Assembly: GCF_021869535.1 (NCBI RefSeq)
Contig: NW_026262712.1
Coordinates: 103,916,140-103,980,139 of the forward strand
DNA length: 64,000 bases
DNA from: Mytilus californianus
Taxonomy: Eukaryota > Mollusca > Bivalvia > Mytilida > Mytilidae
Direction: 5' to 3'
The notes beneath the pieces are model-generated. The model saw nothing but the letters and a program-made list of their open reading frames with translations, ran no database searches and had not been told where the DNA came from. Positions 12,769 through 24,765 of the stretch are shown here, one piece after another; the first letter of the stretch is position 1, and every line of letters starts with the position of its first letter. A program made the translations under genes and the position numbers.

Positions 12769-13359
12769 GTCTAGTAAACAATATTCTACGATAACATCAT
12801 TCATTTCAGTTGATTAACGTCTATCCCATCGTCTCTTGAATGTTTTTATAAATGAATAATGCAAAATCACTTTAAAGCTTTTACCGCAGTTATGTCAGAA
12901 AACATGTAGTTAAACTCACCATAATAATTCTCTGTAACCTTTGTTCTTGCGTGGATTTATGAGAATCGACTATCTATCTACAGCTATCACATGCAACAGT
13001 TTGTGCTTTATTTGTTTCTAAATTGACATGATAATGATAGTTATTGCATTTGATATTTTGATATAATACAATGAATAAATGCATTCGTCTATCTTATGCA
13101 CGATCATTAAAACGATATTAATACTACGTTGATAGTCACCGAGCAACAATTTCAACACGATACCTTGTACATTCAAAAAAAATTATTTTTGATTTTACAA
13201 ACAAGACTTTCTAATTATAATAAGTCTATCGGATTATAGCTATATAGATATCGAAATAATACTTTATCTTTGAAATGGAATTTGTGATAAATATCTTCAT
13301 ACATACTATAGACAGGGAGTTTGGTCTTTTACTGAAAGAGACAGTCCTTCATATATTCC

Positions 13360-13740
13360 TGTGATAACTAACACAGCAACAAAAAAGGAGAGAGATAAAA
13401 TAACAAATGAACACTCAAAAATTATATAAGCCCAAGAAAAACATATCGCACCATAACCAAAAAGTAACATTACGCAAAGAAAAAATACAATAACAAAATA
13501 CGACACAGAAAACAAAAGATTGAGCAACACGAACCCCAACAAGTTAAAAGTGGAAATCAAAACCCGTACGTCGAAATAGGAACAATAACATCACGACCAA
13601 GAGAAAAATGACAACCAGACAACGAAACCCTTAACAGAAGCAACATGAACCTAACTAAAAACCCACGGTTAACAAATGTCATCGACAGAGAGGGTAAGCA
13701 ATTCCTGTTCAACTAGTCGCATCTGTCGTGTCATTCAAGT
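13360..13740 (+). repeat. Repeat family R2, copy 3
   Basis: It shares GATTGAGCAACACGAACCCC and GAGGGTAAGCAATTCCTG with the other R2 copies, and is more diverged. Confidence 0.65.
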
Positions 13741-14099
13741 AAATATCCGACAACACGTCACATTCGGGAATGTCATATATGACTAATCATACGAATATGA
13801 GATCATCTGTGCGACCGATATTCTATAAAGATTAAATAAATCGTGATGACATTCATAACTTTTTAAATATGACTTCAATTTTAAATTGTACCCTTGGTTC
13901 AAAAACTGCCATGTAAGCAGCAACACCCTTTCAAGGAATTACCGAAACGCTAGTCCTTGAATATATAATCAACTGGGAGATATCCACCACTGGAGTTGCT
14001 GGTACGCTGCTATATAAAGATGGATTTTCACAATAGGAAAATTGCAGTTAGTCTTTTTTTGTTATTAAGTTTAGTTCTCGTTGTCGATTTCAATGTGTG

Positions 14100-14335
14100 G
14101 GTTGCAAAGAGACAGAAGATACCAAGTAAACAATCATAAAGAATCGACGAAAACCCGACAAAACAATCCCTAAAAGAAAAACGATGAATAGACAAACAAC
14201 AGTATACAAAAAATACACACAAAAAACGCAAAAAACTAAAGACTGATCAACATGAACCCCTTCCACAAACCGGGATATCTCAAGTGCTTCGGAAGGGTAA
14301 GTAGATCCTGCTCAACTAGTTGCTCCTCATGGCAA
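14100..14335 (+). repeat. Repeat family R2, copy 4
   Basis: It shares GACTGATCAACATGAACCCC and TTCGGAAGGGTAAGTAGATC with the other copies. Four copies in the same orientation lie within 3.5 kb. Confidence 0.75.
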
Positions 14336-14456
14336 GTACAAATTTGGTAATAAGTCGCACGCGGTGATGTCTCAATCGTAGAAGAAAAGAGGACGCATTT
14401 TAAGAAACCGACCAGACTGCATTATTTCAAATTCATTTGGATAGATGCGTTATATA

Positions 14457-15064
14457 TTTATCCCCGGCTTAGTATATTTCTAGGTTTCTGATTGGTTAAC
14501 GCACGTCGTTACAAAACCCATAGCCCCTGGGTGTTGCTAACCCATATCCCCGGACGTTGCTACCCATTACATCGGGGAATTCCACGCGCGTTTTCCTTAG
14601 TTCCATGGTTGTTCCTTATGAAATATCGAATTCTGTAGATTTTCCATGATGTCTGTATAATTAAATATTTAATCCACAAACGATTTTATCTTATTATATC
14701 GATTATTTGCACTCATTTAAGTAAATGCATCACTATGCAGCCACATTGTCAATGAATGGTACTACTGACCTAGCTATGCAAATGACCCACGTTGACGTCA
14801 CACCGTTTATGATGTAACTCTCACAACATTGCGCGACAAATTCGACCCATTTCAGTTTCTCTGTCTCTAGTTTAAAAACGTCTTATATTTGTCTACCTGT
14901 AGGGTTCTACCAAAGGTAGTACCCTACACCCCGTTAAAAATATGTCAAATTCCCAAATTTCAATAAAAGATATTTAAAAAATGAAAAAAACGTTGCTTTC
15001 ACGTTTAACTTTGTGGTCGAATTTCTCTAAAAATCGCCAGACTTAGACTAAGACCGGGGATAAA
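14457..15064. mobile_element. 608-bp element with 11-bp terminal inverted repeats
   Basis: It begins TTTATCCCCGG and ends CCGGGGATAAA, a perfect inverted pair. No transposase frame is visible, so it would be non-autonomous. No clear target-site duplication was seen. Confidence 0.5.
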
Positions 15065-15067
15065 TTC

Positions 15068-15207
15068 GTTATCTACGTTCATATTCGTAGATATGGATAT
15101 TTTAACACCCTTCAGTACCCTGTACACCCTTCGGCTGCGCCTCAGGATGTACTTGGATACTTCAGGGTGTTAAAATATCCATATCTACGGATATGAACGT
15201 AGATAAC
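15068..15207. repeat. Foldback palindrome, about 140 bp
   Basis: The left arm GTTATCTACGTTCATATTCG, continuing to TTTTAACACCCTTCAGTA, is mirrored at the right by an arm ending GAACGTAGATAAC. The loop is short. Confidence 0.85.
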
Positions 15208-15366
15208 TTATAATATAGACGTCAGACTTTTAAACAGTGAAAGACATCATTTATATGCTAGTTGTTAAACGTAAAGGTTAAATATGTCATTATTTTCTGA
15301 AAAAGCCCGTCAAACCATAAATGGAACAAGTCTTAGATTTTGGATAGACATAATTGATAAAATTAA

Positions 15367-15507
15367 GAAATAATTCATGGGGGCTTGAATCCATTGTGAT
15401 TTTACCACGGGTTGGCCCTTTATGCTAAATATTTTACCTCGAGCGATATCATAAAGGGCCAACCCATGGTAAAATCGATATAAATTCAAGCCCCATGAAT
15501 TATTTCT
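15367..15507. repeat. Second foldback palindrome, about 141 bp
   Basis: The left arm GAAATAATTCATGGGGGCTT and the GGTTGGCCCTTTATG core are mirrored by CATAAAGGGCCAACC and an arm ending CATGAATTATTTC. Confidence 0.85.
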
Positions 15508-15879
15508 ATTTTAATAGGACAAAGACAGAAATTCTTTTGTTTCGAAGCGCTGTAGGTGAAGGGAAATGTTTGGGCTTCTCGTAATCGAACATACTATTAA
15601 TATTGACGTAAAATACGAAGAAAACTGAATAAGTGACATGCTTAAATGATTTGCAATAACTTACTAAGACAGGTTTGCACGATTATCTTACTTTTATTTA
15701 AGAAAATGGGCTTTCAACAAATTCTTATCATCTTTTGTTTATGTTTTCATGTTTTGATGACTTTCAGTTTCAAATTCGTGCATTTTCCCGAAGAACGTCA
15801 TATTAGAATGTCGGTTAAAAGTTCTATAACGTTAATGCTAGAATCCCTTGCAACTCCATAATTTTTAACTTGATTTTCA

Positions 15880-17080
15880 AACTTTAAGATTTAATTAAAG
15901 TTGGTATCAATCACAATGATTCCTCGTATTTGATTTTCACAAGATATATAGAAAATGACAGAGACAAAATGGGCTTCGTTTACTTGAGGTGTTGAAGTTT
16001 CATTTAAATATATATCAAGTCAGAGTCAGATTAGGTACATGACCCGTAAATTATATATTGTTCAGGATTATACCAATACGTTAACGTTAACGTTAGTAAT
16101 GATTTAATTGGTTCAATGCGGCGGAAATAATTTCCTTAAGTTTTTATTCAATTTACCAATTATTCCGAACTATTGATCCGTTATAATTTTTCTATCTGGA
16201 AAGATTATTTAATGAATTTGATTAAAATATCTTGTTTATTTCACTTACATTTGAATTAGAGGACTAACACTAATTTTAATTATTGTCGGTGTTTTTCACG
16301 TCTCTTGACTAACTGAACGATCAAATGCTTATTTCAGTCTAATTTGTCGGACTATCAGAATAATTGTATATTTCTAAAATGAAGGTATGATTTTTCATTA
16401 TTACTGTATTGTCTTTCAAAATGAAAAAAAAAAAGAAATATTTTAAGATTTTATTTATATAATCAGGCAGTACATTCTGCAACTTGAGGATAAACATATA
16501 TAATACAGATATTAAATGACTAACAAAGACAAAGTGGTACATTCACGTTCATTTATTTCAAAAACATTTTTATAACAATGCTTTCTTATAATGCAATTTA
16601 GAAGGCGCATATGGAGCTATTCATTCACACTATTTGCCTTTTGACAGTAGTCATTAATCACTTATATAAAAAGAGACAGAAAAGTGCGATATATGTTTTA
16701 TTATAGAATTATGTAAGTTCTATTTCAAATCTTGCAAGCTTGGCCTGACCATACACACTTTAACTTCTCTGTTTAGACAATGCACACTCCATGCCCTGCA
16801 TTGTTTATATTAACATTCTGTCGTAAACGTACATTATTTCATTAAATATACTTATTTATTAGTCATCAAATTTTAAATCAGGAGATAAATACAATCTTGC
16901 TTGGCTATACTCGTGTACAAAAAAAAAGATGTACAGCGAAATCTGTTTTAAGAAACCACTTACGAGAGAGAAAAAAGGTGGTTTTATAATGCAGGTGGTA
17001 TTCTAAAGCAGTTTAAGCTATATGAAATGCACTACAGAGGGTCTAATAACACAGGTTTTTTGCTTAATACAGGTGGTATA
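15880..17080. other. Non-genic AT-rich stretch before the CNBD2-like exons
   Basis: No exon with the required phase-0 donor could be recognised here, so the upstream CNBD2-like exon must lie farther away or be very short. Confidence 0.4.
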
Positions 17081-17102
17081 ATTGTTTCATTCTTTATTTC
17101 AG

Positions 17103-17316
17103 GAAGGATCATCATTGCTGCGTGGTGAAAATGTTCCTGTGAAAGGACTTGGTAATATTGATATAATGCGACCGACAGATCTCGCTGCCGCTCATCATTA
17201 TGATAAAGTTGTTGGTGTTATAACTAAGGAGCCATGTGAAAGGTCTGATACAGAGATTTGTCAAATAAAATCATGGTTTCAAAAGAAATCAGATTTATTT
17301 AACCAGTTGAATGATG
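17103..17316 (+). CDS. CNBD2: CNBD2-like, first recognised coding exon
   Basis: The acceptor is ttatttcag and the donor G|GTAGGT. The exon starts in phase 0 and ends in phase 1. It encodes the segment leading into the first CNB domain (EGSSLLRGENVPVKG ... IKSWFQKKSDLFNQL). The frame is open upstream only to an ATG at 17082 inside the acceptor region, so earlier exons must exist. Confidence 0.8.
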
Positions 17317-20300
17317 GTAGGTTCTTAAGAGATTAGACGTCTTTTTACTTCATTTTTTTTTTTTTTTTTTTTTTTCTCACTGCTATTGGACTGTTAGTCC
17401 TTCCAGTAGTCAGTTGTTTGAATATACGACAAGCGAATTGGTCGTATATGATTGTATTATCACTCAACTAGTTAGTACTTAATCTTGTTGGTAACACTGC
17501 TAGTAGAGTGGTGATTCCTGGTGGTATTGCCTAATAGTCAGTGCGTTACGTGTTGGTAACACTGCTAGTAGAGTGGTGATTCCTGGTGGTATTGCCTAAT
17601 AGTCAGTGCGTTACGTGTTGGTAACACTGCTATAGTAGACTGGTGATTCCTGGTGGTATTGTTTAATAGTCAGTGCATTACGTGTTGGTAACACTGCTAG
17701 TAGAGTGGTGATTCCTGGTGGTATTGCCTAGCAGTCAGTGCATTACATGTTGGTAACACTGCTAGCATGGTGGTGATTCCTGGCGGTATTGCCTAATAGT
17801 CAGTGCATTTTTTGTACTAATTAAGTTAAACAAACCTCCTCTTTGACGAGCTGTCAAGTATGTTTTGTTTAACTTCGCCTTATGATTGAGTTTATAATTC
17901 CAAAGACGTCCAATGTGTACGGTAACTATTAATGACTTTTTCGATCGTATTGCATCAGTAACCAATTATCCAATTTTCTAATGTTTCGCACGTTATGTTG
18001 TCATTCATATCCTGTTGAGGTGAATGATGAAAATTCGTCCCCAACCATTGTGTGTCAATCTTAAGTTGTTATCTATAGTGATATTGACTTTCTGACTATT
18101 ATGTTTATTGAGCATCATTGAACATTTGTCAAGTTTCAATATTGTTCAATTAATTATTAAAGAATTGATTACGCTTTTCAAAAACATCACGAATTTCTCT
18201 GATTCTAGGAAGTGAAATGGCATCTATCGTTGTTGCCTGGCAACCAAGCTTAGGGATATCGAAAATGGATACAAAAACAACATTGTTTCTATATGTCACT
18301 GTAGATTAGTAGGAAAGTCATTGTCTGTGGTATTTTGTAATTCAAAACTTTAATTGTTTGAACTTCCTGTATAACAGCGTACTTAACAAGTTAAACGAGC
18401 ATCATTCCATTATCATGCTATCGTCCTATAAATGAATTTTGTTTTTATTCTGGTTGAACAATCATCAAATAGATCAAAGATTGTTTTTTTCAGCTTACTT
18501 TGATGTTCACAAAAGAATACGTTAATGCGAAAAGACTGTCATCTTTATGTTATATTTCAATGCTTTGTAGAATCCAGTACACATGGTACAGCTAGTCTGT
18601 GTGTTTTAATCCGATATTGTCGTTTGACAAGTTAGAATATAAATGTTTAGTTTTGAACTAGACTGGACATTGTTCGTTATATAAAGTTGTTAAGTAACTT
18701 TATTGATATATAGGAAATTGACATTGTTACTAAATTTGGCCGTGCAAATAGTTTACACATATGTCACCAATCGGCTTTCACACTTCAACGCACATAGAAA
18801 AGATGGGTTGTGTTATTGGTCCTCGGCAGATTTTTTTTTATGTTTGAATAACTACAGTAACTAGTATTCTGTATTTCATAACACCTTGTTCCCGCTTATG
18901 TTTGACCTTTAAATGGTCAAATTAACCTGATACTTATAAACGACCTCATTGGAAATATACTGAATGGCTTTCATGGGTTATCTTCGGTAAAAAAAACCTT
19001 CTGCATTGTGTTTTTTGTATTGAAGCTGCAATTGTTAATCACAAGTTTTATATTTTACTTTGAATTAAGTAATGGATTTTCTCGAAAATTCAACAACAAC
19101 AAACCTTAAGCAAACAGAAGCAAAACCATGCCGATATTTTGAAAAACATAGATATAATCATAGATACATCTATGATAGAAAATTAACCACGCGTACAAAA
19201 TATCACTATTACAACATCTCATTTCATTATTGCGACTAATAAAAGTTGTAACGCCTCATACGACGATTCTGTATTGTAATTATTTGAATTGTTATGCTTC
19301 CATTTCAGAAATAATTCATGACTTGATAAAAAATTGTGAGTTTATGACTGTAGAACGTGACTTTGTTGTTATCAAACAAGGCGAAAAAGGCGACTGGTGA
19401 GTAAGAATATCTGTATATAATATATGAAAAAAATAAAATAACAAAAATACAGAATTCTAAGGAAAATTCAAAACGGAAAGTCCTTTATCAATGGAAAAAT
19501 CTCAAACACATTAAACTAATGGAAAACAACTGTCATATTCCTGACTTGGTACAGGCATTTCCTTATGTAGAATATGGTGGCTTAAACCTGGTTTTATAGC
19601 TAGCTAAACCTCTTACTGGTATGACAGTCGCATACAATTCCATTATATTGACAACAATTTATGAGCAAAACAAGCATGTGAAAATATCAAAAATTGAAAT
19701 ATATTTCGACATTTGGGATTTATCTTTATTCCAAACCATCATGCATTTCTCTCATTCTAGAAAGAGCATGGTTGTCGATCTATCTTAGTTACCTTTTATT
19801 TATTTATTGTTGAACATTTACTTTTGCTACATTTTTAACATCAACTTAATTGATCAACTGTGACAGAAAGGACCTACGTTATTGTCCTTTTAAAAAAGTA
19901 TGTAGTTACCCTTGTACCTTCATTTTACTCTAATACAAATCTCCTAATATATTGATCCGAAATTATATCGGACTAGACATATAAAATAAAGAGATGTTTG
20001 TACGAACTATCCATCAGAGACCAAATGACGTAGATGTAAATAAAGCTACTTCGTCCTCAGTAACATGAAAAGTTTGCAATATTCTAACACCGTAACAAGG
20101 AAAATAGATTTTCCGTTCGCAAACAGTGGTAAAATATTAGTTAATCACTTGAGACAGTTTTTAATGACGTTTTACACTGCTTTTATTGCTCTGCATAAAA
20201 GAAATACAAGTCAAATAAAGTGATTAGATCTATTAAACAAGATTTTATAGTAGATTGATTAAATACTACAGTATAGTATGCGAGGCTTACTCCTAACTTA

Positions 20301-23300
20301 TTGGTATTTATATTACCTACAGTTATTAATCCGGCTGGCGACGCCTTAAATGTCAAACTGCAAGTTCTAAAAGTGTGAATTGAAGTAAATATAATTAACG
20401 ATACCATTAAATGCGTTATATAAATATTTGTTAAAAAAGTGGTTTTATTCATTGGAAGTTGTTCTGAAAAATAATTATGCATTACTGTTAAAGAACCGAG
20501 AAAAAAACTGAAAGGTATATTACTCAGTTAGACTCCCTTGACAGCATAGAGTTATATTACAGGTGATTGAAAATAAGCATGTTTAAATGTTTACAAAGCA
20601 AAATATAGAAAAGACTATGTAGCACGAACCTCAATAAGAAGAGGTGTTCTGAATGAGTAAATATGAGTCGTATGCGAAATGGACTATAATACATCACTGA
20701 GGTAGCCATCTACTGTGGTTTTAATGTTTAATGTATGATAAATAAGAAAAATAATAACTATTGTTTTATTCCTAGAAGATTACCTCATTAGTTAAAGTTA
20801 ATCTTCCTTTTCATCCTCTAATAAGTCAAATGTACCAGTGAGGATATTCAACATACGGTAACAACAGTATATTATTCACACGAATAAGTACGACATATTT
20901 TAATCACTTAACGTACAAACAAATCATTCAAAGACTACTCGTTTTGGAATAAATTATAACCTTTATCTTTAAACTGTTTCTGCGATTACCAGTTTTTAAC
21001 TTAATAGAAATTGTCTTTGGCTTCGGCAATTTACTAATATGGAAGACTTTGAGATTATGAGCGTTGCGCGATATAAAGTATTCTCTTTATTTGTCCTATA
21101 CATGTACTTGTCACGTGCGATAATGTTCTTGTGGTGTCCTTTAAGGATGTTCTAAGGTAGGGTTTAGGAATTTTTGTCAGATGTTCGGACTCCTTGGGTG
21201 TTTTCCTAAGATATAGGGTAAAATATTTTGCCCCATATCACCCACTTTTCTTTTCAAAGAAGACTTCAATAGCTTATAAAAAAGACATTACCAAAATTTA
21301 AGCAGATTCTAGATTTTTTTCTTACGATTTGAGACCCAAATAATGCCAATGCTAAATATAGAGTAAAAGTCCGTGTCAGCCTTTTCCCGCCATATTTTAA
21401 AAATCAAATATCTCAAAAAGGAGTTCCATAACCTATCAATATTTTTTTGCTTATTTTGTTCCTTAACTAATGCTCTTCTGACTTATAGTATCAATTTTAA
21501 ATTCCAGATTTTTTTTAATTTCACCTAACTACATCCATGTTGGTTGTTACAATACTACTACAATATTACGAGTATTGTCAAGCGACCAGAGTTTGAATAT
21601 TGTCGATGGATTAATATCTTCTATTTCTTCAAAAGCACCGACCATTTATCTTTTGGGGTGGCATTGGTTTCTTGGGAGAAAAATAAAAAATAAACTTATT
21701 TTTCAATAACATACAAAAACAAGAGATTTTTTACATAAAAAAAAACTGTTGTAATTAGATCTTTCGTCAAATTGGTTAAGAAGTGTATTGAACTGTCTTC
21801 AACAAAAAGATATACCAATTAACCCTATATTTTTTAAGCTTACGGTCAATATCAGAAGATTCCTAAAACCTACTAGAATATCAATATGAAAGAGCCTATA
21901 TAATATACTTGAAAATCTTTTGATAACATGAATTTTCCATAAAATGAAAATGTTTCCAGCACAACATGTTGCTGTTAATGATAACACGATATAATATTAC
22001 ATAATTTCCATGTTTTGTAAAATTTTGAATCAAATGAAATCTTTAACAATTATGAATGAATTTGTCTGAAAAATAGTATTTTGCTTTACTATCAATTTTG
22101 GTTTTTGGTTAAGAATGTCCTTAAACCAGCTAGATATAGTAAATGAGACGTAAAAAACACGAACCCTGTCATAGTAATATATTTAAAAATCTATCAAATG
22201 CGACTGTATATTTCCACAGTTTCTTCATTATCCTGAATGGATCTGTTGCCATTCATATCAATACGACATTTGGTCTAGATGATGATCGTCAAGAAAATAC
22301 AGATAAACCTGATCCTTTGAAAGAAAGACGGGACAGCAGAGAAAAACAAGATGATGAAAAACCGAAAGAATTGGATCGATCAAAGTTTGGAAATTACGTC
22401 GGAAAGATAGGTAAGGCATTTCTGTTTTCTTTAACTAAACCATTGAATTTTTTTTTACATTTCATTAAAATATACCATTGAAATTTTTTTACACCTTGTT
22501 TCACAATACTGTTGAATGTTTTACACCTTGTTTAACTATACCATCTAAAGTTTTTACGAATTGTTTAAATTTACCATTGAAATGTTTTATGACTCGTTTA
22601 ACTTTACCATTGAAATCTTTTTACACCTCGTTTAACTGTACTATTGATTGTTTTACACTTAGTTTTACTTTGCCATTTCAAGTTTTTTACGCCTCGTTTA
22701 ACTGTACCATTGAACATGTTTTCGCCTTGTTTAATTATACCATTCAAATCCCTTACACCTCATCAACCTATACCATTAAAATGTTTTCACTTCGTTTAGG
22801 ATTAATTATACCATTGAATTTTGTTTTCACTTTCATGTTTATTGTTTGAATTCTGAGTAGGAGTACGATAAGCGTACTTTGAAATTTTTATGACCGCAAG
22901 GCCTGTTCGACAACTACGGACAATAAATACTTTAATCTACCTTTAAAACGAATATATAGTTATGAGTACAATCGGATGCTTTTAAAGAAACGGAACGGAA
23001 CGAAATCAGGGGGTGGATATAGGGTCTGAGAAAAGGGGGCGTTATTGTCCAAAATGATAAAAACTACAGACAGGCGGAGCAAGGCGAAATATTTTTGACA
23101 ATTTTAATTAAAAAAATCATATTTTTTCGATCAAATGGGATGGTGTGTTCGTCCTCTACGCCCCTCCTCCGAATGATTGCGTTTCCTAATTTAGTGATTC
23201 TCTTGTTATTTTTTTCTTAAACAAGGAATGAAACCATTTCGTTCGGTTCGTTCCGTTCTGTTCCGTTTCTTGTAATACCATCGGTAATAACATTCTACTT

Positions 23301-24733
23301 CTGTTGACTTTAAATCTATACTAAAGCAATGCTATATTTATACCGCTTTTAATATACTGTATGTGTAACAATAAATACATATATTTATACCGCTTTTAAT
23401 ATACTGTATGTGTAACAATAAATACAATCAGATAACATGAAATTTATTTTACATTTCAGAATCTGGCAAAAGTTTTGGAGAGCTTGCTCTAATAAATACT
23501 GATTGTGTACGAAATGCGACAATTATTGCAGACGAAGCTATAGATTTAATTGTGATAGACAGGGATTTATATAATAGATGTATCAAATCTTTTCATGCTA
23601 AAGAATTTGCAGATAGGAAACGTTTTGTTGAAACAAATACTCTGTTCGATAGATGGCATCCAAAGTATAAAAAGCAAATGGCTATGAGTTTAAGAAAGGA
23701 GAAATTAAATTTCGAAAGCGTCATTGTAAAACAGGGAGCTCTATTTGACGGTTTGCGGTTCATTTTGAGGTAATGATTAATGTGAGAAGTATATTAACAA
23801 CGTATTTATAGACCAATCATTTAAGTACAACTTATATTAGTCACAATACAGAAAATTTTGGAATAGCAGTATTTCAAGGTACAATCACAAAACTGATAGG
23901 TATAAATTAGAGACAAGAAGTTCTGAGAAAGTTCAAAAGAAAGTCGTTTGAGTGTTAAGTGACTTATATCGGTCCAAAAGTTATTTTCAAAAAAAAAGTG
24001 TGTTGCTTAATTTTATGACGATTTTAAGTTAAACATTTCAGTATCTAAGAAACTTTTAACCATAAGCTATATATCACTACACTAAATCATTTTGAAACAT
24101 TTTTGTTTGTCGTAATGGTATATGCATTATGCTTATTTATTTTATAGTGGTCAGACCAAACTCACATCTGATCCGTATTTGCATTCTATGCAGTACCCTG
24201 ATTATTATCCCTTACCAGATGTCGAAGACCTTGAGAGAGTAGAGGCACGAGAATCACTAAGAAGGTATAATTTATTAACATGAAAATGATACAAGGTCAC
24301 AACCTTATGTCAGTTATAAATTTGAGTGACATAACCTGATATAGGACCTTGACAAATATAAACTAACCATTTAAACTGATTCAGTTAATGGTATCTATGA
24401 CAGTTAGAGGAATAGGTTTAATTTTTTACCAAAATAGACAAACTTTAGAGTGATATCAAACAGCATTATAATTTAAAAGTTTCATCTTATGAGATCATCC
24501 TCTTTAAATAAAATTTGTTTATTTATTTTTAAAAATATATAACAACATTATGTTAGCATCAGTAAGAATTATACAAATTAACGCATGTTACGACATATAA
24601 TTAAGCTAAAATATAAAAATCACATTTCCTCTATTGTCTTTAGAAACAAGTTATGACATCAATATCAGTGTGCGCAAGAAACCCCAAAAAATAAATAAAA
24701 TAAAAGTAATAATAAGTAGATACTTAATAGATA

Positions 24734-24765
<32 letters not shown>

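Noticed and set aside
14021..14137. Small frame starting MDFHNRKIAVSLFLLL, signal-peptide-like, after a TATATAAAG
   Set aside because: It runs straight into repeat R2 and stops there; no splice site or homology.
15646..15861. 71-codon frame with an acceptor-like ctttcag
   Set aside because: Phase does not fit the CNBD2-like exon at 17103 and no usable donor follows.
22478..22849. 123-codon open frame in a CNBD2-like intron
   Set aside because: It is a diverged short tandem repeat rich in Thr, Phe and Leu; no splice or homology support.
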